From the NCBI GenBank assembly GCA_040512755.1, contig JBEVEP010000411.1, positions 1-41,731 on the forward strand: DNA of 41,731 nt, written 5' to 3'. The translations under genes and the position numbers were made by a program. Position 1 is the stretch's first letter. Every line of letters begins with the position of its first letter. The notes beneath the pieces were generated by a model. It was not told where the DNA came from and ran no database searches. It was given only the letters and a program-made list of their open reading frames with translations. Positions 16,485 through 23,997 of this stretch are shown one piece after another. This stretch comes from JBEVEP01 sp040512755. GTDB taxonomy: Bacteria; Pseudomonadota; Alphaproteobacteria; Rhizobiales; Rhizobiaceae.

Positions 16485-17785
16485 TGCACCATCAGATCGT
16501 CGAGTTCGGAGTAGTCCGGCAGCTCGCGCTTTATGAGCATTCCCTTGCGGATGACGATGCGATCGGTCTCGGGCCGCGACAGCAGCTCTGTCCAGCTTCG
16601 GCCCTTGAATATGATGAGATCGGCGTCACCGCCGGCCGCCAGAATGCCAGCGCCTTCCAGTCTCATCACCGTTGCGGGCGTGGCCGCCACGGTCCGGGGC
16701 CAGTCATCGACCGGATGGTCCAGGTGGAGGATACGCGTCGCCATGCGGTACACTTCCAGCATATCGAGATCGCCGTAGGGGTAGAACGGATCTCGCGTGT
16801 TATCCGAGCCGATACAGACAGGGATGCCGCGCGCACGCATCTCGTGAAGAAGTGTGACGCCGCGCCAGCGCGGCGTCGTACCATCCCGACGACGGTCCTG
16901 AAGGTAGAGATTGCACATCGGCAGGGAAACCACAGCAAGGCCGGCCTTCGCAACCCTGTCCAGCGTTGTCAGAACGTCCAGTGCCGGCTGCCGCGCCAAT
17001 GAACAACAGTGCCCGACCAGTATCCTGCCCTCGAACCCGTTCCAGATAGCCGCCTCGGCAATCTTCCTCAAGGATATTGCGGAGACGTCATCCGTTTCGT
17101 CCGCGTGAAAATCCAGATCGAGTCCGTACTCCATAGCCAGCCCGAAAACACGATCGAGCAACTCCTCCAGGTCCGGCAGCATGTAGGTCACTACGCCCAG
17201 CACGCCCCTCGCCGCGGCGACACGGCGTGCCAGCCGTTTGATCCATTGCTGATCGCGGACGCCTTCGATGCCAAGCAGACAGGCGCCCTGCAATTCGATC
17301 CGGCCACGCCACCGCTCCCGCATCTCCTCGAAGACCGGCCACGATATCTCTTCCTGCGGAGCCACGCTGTCGATATGCGTACGCAACGCGCTTGTGCCGT
17401 GCGCAAATGCCGAGCGAAGCGAGAAATCCATCCGGCGGGCAACGTCTTGCGCGGTCCAACGCGTTGCCCGATCTTCGTCCGTCGCTTGAAGTGCGCCTGC
17501 GAATGTACCGTCCGGATTGGATTTTCTCTGCCAGATATGCCCTTTGTCGATGTGGGTGTGACAATCGACGAAGCATGGCAGGACTATGCGACCTTTAAGG
17601 TTGATGTCCCCCGAGGCTTCCGGACTGCCCGACATCGAGGCAATGCCGGTGATCTTTCCGCCTGAAACCAAAAGTTTTGCAAGCGCAAACCCGTCGCTGT
17701 CGAACGTCGCCGCGAAACCCGGCGTGAGCGACCTGTGGACGCGCGCATTGGCGAGCCTGAAGTTGCCGCTGGCCGGAATTTCCAC
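16481..17785 (-). CDS. Amidohydrolase-superfamily deaminase (cytosine deaminase CodA-like)
   Basis: 434 aa from a GTG start. The metal site of CodA-type enzymes is complete: CHTHID (His76, His78), HADETDD (His227 and catalytic Glu230, compare HCDEIDD of CodA), GHC (His259) and GSDNTRDPFYPYGDL (Asp328). The family hydrolyses ring amino or imino groups of cytosine, creatinine, isocytosine or s-triazine products. The frame is open almost 100 codons further upstream, but that part lies inside the permease gene and resembles nothing in the family. The GTG at 17785 directly follows the permease stop and has AGGAG eight bases before it, so I chose it. It follows an importer operon, so it probably acts on the imported compound. 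Cytosine itself is not implied. Confidence 0.88.
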   Translation of the reverse strand: MEIPASGNFRLANARVHRSLTPGFAATFDSDGFALAKLLVSGGKITGIASMSGSPEASGDINLKGRIVLPCFVDCHTHIDKGHIWQRKSNPDGTFAGALQATDEDRATRWTAQDVARRMDFSLRSAFAHGTSALRTHIDSVAPQEEISWPVFEEMRERWRGRIELQGACLLGIEGVRDQQWIKRLARRVAAARGVLGVVTYMLPDLEELLDRVFGLAMEYGLDLDFHADETDDVSAISLRKIAEAAIWNGFEGRILVGHCCSLARQPALDVLTTLDRVAKAGLAVVSLPMCNLYLQDRRRDGTTPRWRGVTLLHEMRARGIPVCIGSDNTRDPFYPYGDLDMLEVYRMATRILHLDHPVDDWPRTVAATPATVMRLEGAGILAAGGDADLIIFKGRSWTELLSRPETDRIVIRKGMLIKRELPDYSELDDLMVQ

Positions 17786-17787
17786 CG

Positions 17788-18639
17788 CTACCGCTCCTGC
17801 TTCAGCGCGCTCTCGTGCCAGCGCCGCAGGACCAAATGCGAAATGAGCGTCAGCACCAGGAAAATCAGAATCCCGGTCACAGAGATAAGGATCAGCGCAG
17901 CAAAGAGCCGTGGCGCGTTGAGCCTGTACCCCGCCTCGATGATGCGCGACGCCAGGCCGGAGGATTGGCCGGACGCACCCGCCACAAACTCCGCGACCAC
18001 AGCGCCGATCAGTGACAGGCCGCCGGCGATCTTCAATCCACCGAGAAAGTACGGCATCGCCGCCGGAAGGCGCAGATGCCAAAGCTCCTGCCAGCGCGTT
18101 GCGCCATTGAGCCGGAAAAGATCCAGCAGATTCCTATCAACAGAATTCAGCCCCAGTGTCGTATTCGACAGGATAGGAAAGAAAGCGACGATCCAGGCGC
18201 AGAGCAGCAATTTGGTCGTCTGATTGTCGACATAGATATTGATGAGCGGGAAAATCGCCACGATCGGAGTGACCTGAAGGATAACCGCGAACGGGAAGAA
18301 GGACATTTCCACCCACTTGGACTGTGTAAAGAGCACCGCTAGGCCGACGCCTCCCGCCACTGCGAGAGCGAGGCTCAAAAATGTGATCTTCAATGTCACA
18401 AGCAGCGAACCGAACAGCAGCGCAGCGTCGTTGCGAAGCGTCTCCAGAACCACACCCGGACGAGGAAGGATGTACTGCGGAATTTCGTTCCAGACGCAAA
18501 TCCTGTCCCAGAACCAGACGGCCAGGACCATGATGGCCATGGGGAGAACCCAACGTCCCACGCGCTCCAGGCGCTCGGTTCGCAATCGGCGCTGTTCCTC
18601 AACATCAAGTGCCTGTGTCGGCTGGGCAAGGTCGGTCAT
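17788..18639 (-). CDS. ABC transporter permease (SsuC/TauC/ThiX type)
   Basis: 283 aa with about six membrane segments, the first at residues 32-50 (VLPMAIMVLAVWFWD) and the last near the C-terminus (LILISVTGILIFLVLTLI). The cytoplasmic EAA-loop that contacts the ATPase is visible as FRLNGATRWQELWHLRLPAA. It belongs to the BPD_transp_1 family used for sulfonates, nitrate, thiamine-precursor pyrimidines and similar small molecules. The ATG at 18639 overlaps the ATPase stop (ATGA); the frame continues upstream only inside the ATPase gene. The gene for the deaminase starts three bases after its stop. Confidence 0.92.
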   Translation of the reverse strand: MTDLAQPTQALDVEEQRRLRTERLERVGRWVLPMAIMVLAVWFWDRICVWNEIPQYILPRPGVVLETLRNDAALLFGSLLVTLKITFLSLALAVAGGVGLAVLFTQSKWVEMSFFPFAVILQVTPIVAIFPLINIYVDNQTTKLLLCAWIVAFFPILSNTTLGLNSVDRNLLDLFRLNGATRWQELWHLRLPAAMPYFLGGLKIAGGLSLIGAVVAEFVAGASGQSSGLASRIIEAGYRLNAPRLFAALILISVTGILIFLVLTLISHLVLRRWHESALKQER

Positions 18640-19457
18640 GCGTTCGGCCCTCCTCCCAGTACCATCGCATCCGCCAGTACATCCGAAGCCTGCCGGCAAA
18701 GCGCTGCGTAACGAGGTGAGGTGCGGAATGCTTCGTCGCGAGGATATGCCGCGTCGATCGCAATTTCCCGATGCACGCGTCCCGGCCGCGCCGCCATTAC
18801 AATGATACGGTTCGACAGAAAGACGCTTTCGAAGACGCTGTGCGTGACGAACACAACGGTGAAACGCTCGTCCTGCCAAAGCTCGAGCAAATCGTTGTTC
18901 AGCTTAAAACGTGTAATCTCGTCGAGTGCCGCAAAAGGCTCATCCATCAGGAGCACACGCGGCTTGGTGACCAAGGCGCGGGCGATCGATACCCGCATCT
19001 TCATGCCTCCGGACAGTTCACGCGGCACTGCATCGTGAAAGCCTTCGAGATGCACCCGTTCAAGCATCTGCTCGATGGCAGGCATTGCCTCTCTGCGCGA
19101 GATCCCTTTGAGGCGGAGCGGTAGCCAGACATTGTCGAACACGCTGGCCCAGGGCAGCAAAGTCGGTTCCTGAAAAACGAACCCGATCTTCGGCCGACCA
19201 TCGACGCGCCCGCCGAACCATTCGAGCGAACCTGTCGATGGAGTGGTAAGCCCCGCGATCAGTCGCAAAGCTGTCGATTTTCCACACCCTGACGGACCGA
19301 GAAGGCTGAGAAAATCGCCTTCCCGGATTGTCAGGTCGACGTTTCGCAAGGCTGTAACGCCGTTGGAGAAACTCTTGCTGACGCCGCGCAGGGCGAGGAG
19401 CGGTTCGCGACCACTCCCCATCGCCTCAGATGAACGCGCTTCGAACTGGTTCAGCAT
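18636..19457 (-). CDS. ABC transporter ATP-binding protein (SsuB/TauB/ThiZ type)
   Basis: 273 aa. Walker A is GPSGCGKST at residues 54-62, the Q-loop is FVFQEPTLLPW near 94-104, the signature is LSGGMKMRVSIARAL at 148-162, Walker B is VLLMDEPFAALDE at 168-180, and the switch histidine is in VVFVTHS. The sequence type is that of the nitrate/sulfonate/taurine subgroup, which matches the neighbouring permease and NMT1-like binding protein. It starts 16 bp after the binding-protein gene. No strong Shine-Dalgarno site is seen at 19457; an internal ATG 12 codons later, preceded by GAGG, is an alternative start. Confidence 0.94.
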   Translation of the reverse strand: MLNQFEARSSEAMGSGREPLLALRGVSKSFSNGVTALRNVDLTIREGDFLSLLGPSGCGKSTALRLIAGLTTPSTGSLEWFGGRVDGRPKIGFVFQEPTLLPWASVFDNVWLPLRLKGISRREAMPAIEQMLERVHLEGFHDAVPRELSGGMKMRVSIARALVTKPRVLLMDEPFAALDEITRFKLNNDLLELWQDERFTVVFVTHSVFESVFLSNRIIVMAARPGRVHREIAIDAAYPRDEAFRTSPRYAALCRQASDVLADAMVLGGGPNA

Positions 19458-19473
19458 GCCGGCGAAGCCGCAA

Positions 19474-20478
19474 TCACTTCTTCAGATCGAGCCCAACCCC
19501 CTTGTTCACAAAATCGAGCGTATAGGCCTTCTTGATGTCCAGGCCTTCGGGAACAACCTTCGCGTTGACCATCGTGTCGTAGAACTTGGCGATGCGCTCG
19601 TCCGTCATTGCACCGATACCCAGCTTTTCCGTATCCCCGGAATCTACAATGCCGAAATCCTTCATTTGCTTGATCGAAAAGGCGATCAACTCGTCGGTGA
19701 TGTCCGGATTGTCCTTCTTGATCATATCGTTGGCCGCTTTGTTGTCGCCGTAAAGATAGTTGTACCAGCCTTTCGCAGAGCCATCGACGAAGCATTTGAC
19801 CACCTCCGGCCGCTCGTCGATCGTCTTCTGCATCACTTCGATCGTGGTCGCGTAATTGGCCCAACCATTATCCGCCAGCAGGAAGATATTCGGCTTGAAC
19901 CCGCCTTCCTTCTCGACGGCAAACGGCTCCGACGTCACGTAGCCCTGCTGAATTGATTTCGGATTGGCGATGAACGGCGCAGTGTTGTACGTGTACGGAA
20001 CCCGCTTGGCAGCGTCGAAGCCATGGTCGATGATCATCCACTGAAAGAAGCTCTGGGCCCCCTCATCGCCGAGAATGTATTGATCCGCAGACTTGAGATC
20101 TTCCCACTTGTCCAGCCCCTGACCCGGGTGCGACATGATCACTTGCGGGTCCTTCTGGAAGGAAGCCGCTACGATCCGAAGCGGGATATTCTCCCGAACG
20201 GCGTCGAACGTCTGCAAAAGGTTTCCGCCCATATAGAAATCAATCTTGCCTGCCAGCAGAAGTGGTCGGCCGCTCACCTGGGGCCCGCCCTGCTGGATAG
20301 TGACATCCAGACCGCAGGCGGCGTATGTGCCGTCAGCAACAGCCTGGTAGTAACCGCCGTGCTCCGCCTGAGCGAACCAGTTGGTCATGAAGGTGATCTT
20401 TTCCGCGGCGAACGCACCTGACGCGTTGATTGCAATCAAAGCGACTGCGGCCACGGACACACTGAGTTTCTTTATCAT
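19474..20478 (-). CDS. ABC transporter substrate-binding protein (NMT1/ThiY-like, SsuA/TauA superfamily)
   Basis: 334 aa. A Sec signal peptide is clear (MIKKLSVSVAAVALIAINAS, cleavage after AFA). The mature protein begins with ITFMTNWFAQAEHGGYYQA, a pattern typical of NMT1/ThiY-like binding proteins, continues with GKIDFYMGG and IVAASFQKDPQVIM, and ends without other domains. It captures the imported solute in the periplasm. The ATG at 20478 lies seven bases after GGGGA; the ATG two codons earlier is only one base from it, so I prefer 20478. This is the first gene of the seven-gene operon. ThiY-like proteins bind pyrimidines, but this branch also contains many uncharacterised members. Confidence 0.9.
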   Translation of the reverse strand: MIKKLSVSVAAVALIAINASGAFAAEKITFMTNWFAQAEHGGYYQAVADGTYAACGLDVTIQQGGPQVSGRPLLLAGKIDFYMGGNLLQTFDAVRENIPLRIVAASFQKDPQVIMSHPGQGLDKWEDLKSADQYILGDEGAQSFFQWMIIDHGFDAAKRVPYTYNTAPFIANPKSIQQGYVTSEPFAVEKEGGFKPNIFLLADNGWANYATTIEVMQKTIDERPEVVKCFVDGSAKGWYNYLYGDNKAANDMIKKDNPDITDELIAFSIKQMKDFGIVDSGDTEKLGIGAMTDERIAKFYDTMVNAKVVPEGLDIKKAYTLDFVNKGVGLDLKK

Positions 20479-20669
20479 CGACATGTCCCCATTGCTGACC
20501 CGCCCAGCGGGAATTCGTACCAGTTTCACCACGCAAGACCCGTGCCACAAGCGATGGGCATGTTTCCAACCAGCTTGCGCCCCGCTTCGCGCCCATACGT
20601 GCTGCGTTCCTGGTCATCGTGCCCATTTTCCAAGCGCCTGTCCATTGGCGCAAAGGCGACCACGCGGAG

Positions 20670-20697
20670 TTGAAAGCAGGCCGGGCCTCGATCTAGA
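20670..20697 (+). promoter_or_regulatory. Candidate promoter for the Rid-family/creatininase-family genes
   Basis: TTGAAA at 20670-20675 and TCTAGA at 20692-20697 are separated by 16 bp. This is a fair match to a vegetative sigma factor site and places the transcript start about 20 bp before the Rid-family start codon at 20722. The opposite promoter for the binding-protein operon must also lie in this 240-bp interval but is not obvious. Confidence 0.35.
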
Positions 20698-20721
20698 GTC
20701 TTGGCCTGAATGGAGATTTTC

Positions 20722-21108
20722 ATGGTCCGATTTCTTACGCCGGCAAAGGTCAAGCCGCCTTTCGCCCGTTACAGCCACGGCATCGAAGTGCCTGCAGGCA
20801 TGCGTCTTGTGTTCTGCTCGGGTCAGCTCGGGATTGGACCTGACGATAGCATTCCCGAGGACGTCGCCGGCCAAACGGAGCGCTGCTTCGCAAACATCGC
20901 CGCCATACTCGAAGAGTCGGGTCTTACCCTATCGGATATCATCCGGATCAACGCCTATGTGACTGACCGTTCCCATCTCAGAGCATACATGGATGTTAGA
21001 GACAGATTATTCGCGGACCCTGCTCCCGCATCCACACTCATGATCGTTTCCGGATTCGCCCGCCCGGAATTCAAGGTAGAAGTGGAGGCAATTGCAGCGG
21101 GCAAGTGA
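20722..21108 (+). CDS. Rid family protein lacking the catalytic arginine
   Basis: 128 aa, the usual Rid length. The family core is visible: GMRLVFCSGQLGIGPDDSIP (residues 26-45), GQTERCFANIAAILEESGLT, and the C-terminal FKVEVEAIAAG. In RidA enzymes that hydrolyse enamines and imines, an arginine precedes the serine in the PTRS/PARS motif (Arg105 in E. coli). Here the matching segment reads DPAPASTLM, so Ala103 stands at that place. By analogy with arginine-less Rid subgroups, ordinary 2-aminoacrylate deaminase activity is not expected. The ATG at 20722 has GGAG six bases before it; an in-frame ATG at 20710 lacks one. The gene is divergent from the importer operon and 73 bp before the creatininase-family gene. 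Confidence 0.88.
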   Translation: MVRFLTPAKVKPPFARYSHGIEVPAGMRLVFCSGQLGIGPDDSIPEDVAGQTERCFANIAAILEESGLTLSDIIRINAYVTDRSHLRAYMDVRDRLFADPAPASTLMIVSGFARPEFKVEVEAIAAGK

Positions 21109-21137
21109 CAGGAAGGCATCCCTGCGATAGAGGAAAT

Positions 21138-21185
21138 ATGCTGGTGCAGCCTCTGCGTGGGCTCCAAAATGTGAGGTCAGAGTGA
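21138..21185 (+). CDS. Possible 15-codon leader peptide overlapping the creatininase-family start
   Basis: An ATG at 21138 preceded by AGAGGAAAT, a good ribosome site, opens a 15-codon frame (MLVQPLRGLQNVRSE) whose TGA at 21183-21185 overlaps the GTG start of the next gene in a GTGA arrangement. It could couple translation to the downstream gene or set its level. No homologue is known to me, and a chance frame of this length is easily possible. Confidence 0.3.
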   Translation: MLVQPLRGLQNVRSE

Positions 21186-21991
21186 GCACTGCTGGAAGAC
21201 GGGCCTGGTGGGGCGACTACAAAACTACGGACTATACGTCCATCGATCCAGAGGCGACGATCGCAATCATACCCCTTGCCGCGATCGAACAGCATGGACC
21301 GCACCTGCCGGTATCTACCGACACGACAATCATGCAGGGCATGCTGGAAACCGTCATCGCGCGGCTTCCGGATGGACTGGACATTCGAATCCTCCCAATT
21401 CAGTCGGTGGGCAAGTCGAATGAGCATCTCTATGCGCCAGGTACCCTGACCCTGCCGGCAGGCACTTTGATAGAGGCCTGGACAGAACTCGGCGCTTCCG
21501 TGGCGCTTGCTGGTCTGAAAAAGATCGTGTTCGTCAACTCTCACGGCGGCAACGAGGAGATCATGGGCATCGTTTCGCGCGAACTGCGCGTTCGGTTCGG
21601 CATGATGTCTGTAAAGACCAGTTGGCAGCGCTTCGGGCGGCCTGCCGGGATGTATACGGAACTGGAAGACCGCCATGGTATCCACGGCGGGGATGTCGAG
21701 ACCTCGCTAATGCTGCATTTCCGGCCCGATCTGGTCGAAATGTCAAAGGCACAGAATTTCCCGTCGAATGTCGCCCATGCAGAGAAAGCATTTGACCTGT
21801 TACGCCAAACAGGCACCCATGCATTTGCTTGGGTCGCGACCGATCTCAATGCTCATGGAGTTGTCGGCGACGCGAGCATTGCGACTGCGGAAAAAGGTCG
21901 CCTGACAGCCGAGTTCCAGGCGGACGGCTTCATCGAATTGCTTGACGATATACGTAAGGCTCGACTTACTGAATGGCTGGCGCCGCAGTAA
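21182..21991 (+). CDS. Creatininase-family metal-dependent hydrolase
   Basis: 269 aa. The binuclear metal site of the family is visible: Glu36 and His38 in AAIEQHGPHLP, Asp47 in STDTT (the same 2/9 spacing as Glu34-His36-Asp45 of creatininase), His121 in NSHGGNEE, and Glu173 in HGGDVETS. Where true creatininase, as I recall it, has Glu122 (HxE), this protein has HGG, as in ArfB/MftE-like members, so the substrate is probably an amide or cyclic amide other than creatinine. The start is the GTG at 21182 with GAGG a few bases upstream; it overlaps the stop of a possible leader frame. It would share a transcript with the Rid-family gene and may act on the compound imported by the divergent operon. 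Confidence 0.9.
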   Translation: MSTAGRRAWWGDYKTTDYTSIDPEATIAIIPLAAIEQHGPHLPVSTDTTIMQGMLETVIARLPDGLDIRILPIQSVGKSNEHLYAPGTLTLPAGTLIEAWTELGASVALAGLKKIVFVNSHGGNEEIMGIVSRELRVRFGMMSVKTSWQRFGRPAGMYTELEDRHGIHGGDVETSLMLHFRPDLVEMSKAQNFPSNVAHAEKAFDLLRQTGTHAFAWVATDLNAHGVVGDASIATAEKGRLTAEFQADGFIELLDDIRKARLTEWLAPQ

Positions 21992-22065
21992 GCGCAGGAA
22001 GCGACGTCTCCTCCCCCGGTTCTTGAACATGTGACTCGGCAGCGCATTGTTGGCAGTTGAGCTGG

Positions 22066-23280
22066 CTACGCGGCCATGTCTGTCCCCCGGCCTATGTCGG
22101 CAAGCGCCGGAGCCAGATCACCGGAAGACATGATCTCAACGCGATCGAGCTCAAGCCAGTTGGCCATACCCTTCAATTCGCCAAGCAGCGCACCGGCCGT
22201 CTCCGGCGGCGCATGGTCTTCAGCGTATGCCGCGTTGACGCGCAACGCGCTCGCCTGCCGGTCAGCCTTCAAGCACACGCGACCCACTAATCTTTCACCC
22301 AACAGGAAGGGTAGCACGTAATAACCATGGACCCGCTTGGCAGCCGGCGTGTAAATTTCGATACGGTATCGAAAGTCGAATAGCCGCTCGGTACGCGAGC
22401 GCTCCCAAACCAGCGGATCGAACGGAGCCAGCAGCGCTTTTGCTTCGACACGTCTCGGCCGCCGCGCCTTCGGATCGAGATAGGCCTTGCTTGACCACCC
22501 CTTGACCTTGACCGGCAAGAGTTCGCCCGCTTCCACCAATTCGGCAATCCGCGGATCGGCGTCGCCCGGAGACATGCGGAAATAGTCACGAAGATCGCTG
22601 GCGGTGGCCACGCCCAGCGCGTGGGCGGCTATTCTCAACAACTCGCGATGGGCTTCCGCTGGCGTAGGCGTCGGCATCGCCAGAACAGATTTCGGCAAGA
22701 CTCGCTCCGGCAGATCGTAGAGCCGCTCGAAGCTGGGCCGTCGCGCCGCCGCCGTGATGCGTCCAGACCAGAAAAGGTACTCCAGCGCACGCTTGGCATC
22801 GCTCCAGCCCCACCAGCCACCCTCCCCCCGTTCTCCGTCGAAATCTGACGCCGAGATTGGGCCACGCGAGGCAACCTCGGAAAATACAGATCGAATGAAA
22901 TCCGCGCGTTGGGCGGCAAATTGGGCCACATTGGCCCACATCCCTTTGCCTTGAGCGGCCTGCTCCATTCGCCAGCGCATGAGTGGATAGGTTTCGACCG
23001 GTAGAAGCGAGGCTTCATGTGCCCAGTATTCGAAGAGCAGCCGCTTGCGGCCCGTCGCGGCCTCATCGACCAGTTCGCGTTTATAAGGACCAAGCCGGGA
23101 AAAAAGCGGCATGTAGTGCGCACGCACGATCACATTGACCGAATCAATCTGGAATAGGCCAAGCCGGGACAAAACGCGCTTCAGGTGATTGCGCGTGACC
23201 GCGGCGCCCGGTTTGGGATCGGCGAAGCCTTGCGCCGCAAGAGCAATCCGACGGGCAGCAGAAATCGAGATTTCTTCCAT
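22066..23280 (-). CDS. YcaQ/AlkX-type winged-helix DNA glycosylase (HTH_42 family)
   Basis: 404 aa. Proteins of this family unhook DNA interstrand crosslinks and remove bulky N7-alkyl adducts. The diagnostic motif is the Gln-X-Asp of GLFQIDSVNVIVRAHYMPLF (Gln44, Asp46), which marks the YcaQ/AlkX branch; the AlkZ branch has Gln-X-Gln. Other family features are LLFEYWAHEASLLP near residue 80, WWGWSDAKRALEYLFWSG in the middle, and ALLAPFDPLVWERSRTERLFDF followed by GYYVLPFLLGERLVGRV in the C-terminal beta domain. Length is normal. It is transcribed alone, converging on the creatininase-family gene (74 bp between stops). The start at 23280 has no good ribosome site. Confidence 0.9.
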   Translation of the reverse strand: MEEISISAARRIALAAQGFADPKPGAAVTRNHLKRVLSRLGLFQIDSVNVIVRAHYMPLFSRLGPYKRELVDEAATGRKRLLFEYWAHEASLLPVETYPLMRWRMEQAAQGKGMWANVAQFAAQRADFIRSVFSEVASRGPISASDFDGERGEGGWWGWSDAKRALEYLFWSGRITAAARRPSFERLYDLPERVLPKSVLAMPTPTPAEAHRELLRIAAHALGVATASDLRDYFRMSPGDADPRIAELVEAGELLPVKVKGWSSKAYLDPKARRPRRVEAKALLAPFDPLVWERSRTERLFDFRYRIEIYTPAAKRVHGYYVLPFLLGERLVGRVCLKADRQASALRVNAAYAEDHAPPETAGALLGELKGMANWLELDRVEIMSSGDLAPALADIGRGTDMAA

Positions 23281-23997
23281 ATCTAGTGCACACTCCTGTC
23301 CGCGGCTTCACTCGAAATCCTATGCAGCATGGGGAAGCCTGCGCCATGTGCAACCCAAAACCCGCTGCTAGCCGATGGTTCCTGACAAATTTGCAACAGC
23401 TTCTGCCTGAACAAGGCTTCGGAGAGCGCCAGTTGGATTGGCAGCGTTCGGTTTGCGCGAGAGTTTTTGCAGCCCCGCTGAACCGAGCGTGACGGCGTAA
23501 GCCAAAGCGCCCGCTGCAACGTGGCACCGGCCAGCGTGCTTCGGTTTCCGTCTAGAAAGTACGATGAAAATGATCTTCAATCGTCTATGTCATGCGGCTC
23601 GTCACAATGACGACATGTTCGACCCCTGATCCAAATCATCTGATACGATGTGATCGAGTGTCGGACGATCGACGGTGGGAGGAGCGCCTGCGGTATGCTC
23701 TTGGTAGCCGGCAACATAGGCGCGCCCAAACCGGCAGCGGGGAGAACCGTGTTGAACTCCCTCCCAGGCAAGACGTTTCCTGAACGAAGAGCATGGTGGG
23801 CTGGTTGACCGTTTCTGTCATAGGCTCAAAGATGAGCCGACAGCTCCCTGACGCTGCAATGATCGCTTTGTTGCAGCGCGAAAAGGAAAGTGCGTGCACG
23901 GCAATATACGATGCAACCGTGAATGTCCTAAGACGGTTTTGGCTTGCACTGACCGGCTACCAGCCGGCGTGGCTTCTGTTGTGTGGAATTTGACTGA
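23281..23997. promoter_or_regulatory. 717-bp intergenic region before ndvB with several perfect hairpins
   Basis: I see no convincing gene here. Three perfect inverted repeats lie in the last 175 bp: GGCTCA-AAGA-TGAGCC (23823-23838), CGCTGCAA / TTGCAGCG with an 11-nt loop (23852-23878), and CCGGCT-ACC-AGCCGG (23953-23967), the last ending 30 bp before the ndvB start. A weaker CGTCA-CAA-TGACG lies near 23600. A 66-codon frame (23793-23993) with a GAAGAG site spans them but has no recognisable features. No sigma70-type promoter stands out. The region probably holds the promoters of both the glycosylase gene and ndvB. Confidence 0.4.

Noticed and set aside
20485..20721. TPP riboswitch before the ThiY-like binding-protein operon
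   Set aside because: Neither strand shows the conserved CTGAGA and ACC-TGATCTGG type elements, so there is no support for thiamine control.
23793..23993. 66-codon frame ending four bases before ndvB, with a GAAGAG ribosome-like site
   Set aside because: No recognisable domain or signal; it overlaps perfect hairpins, and frames of this size occur by chance at this GC content.
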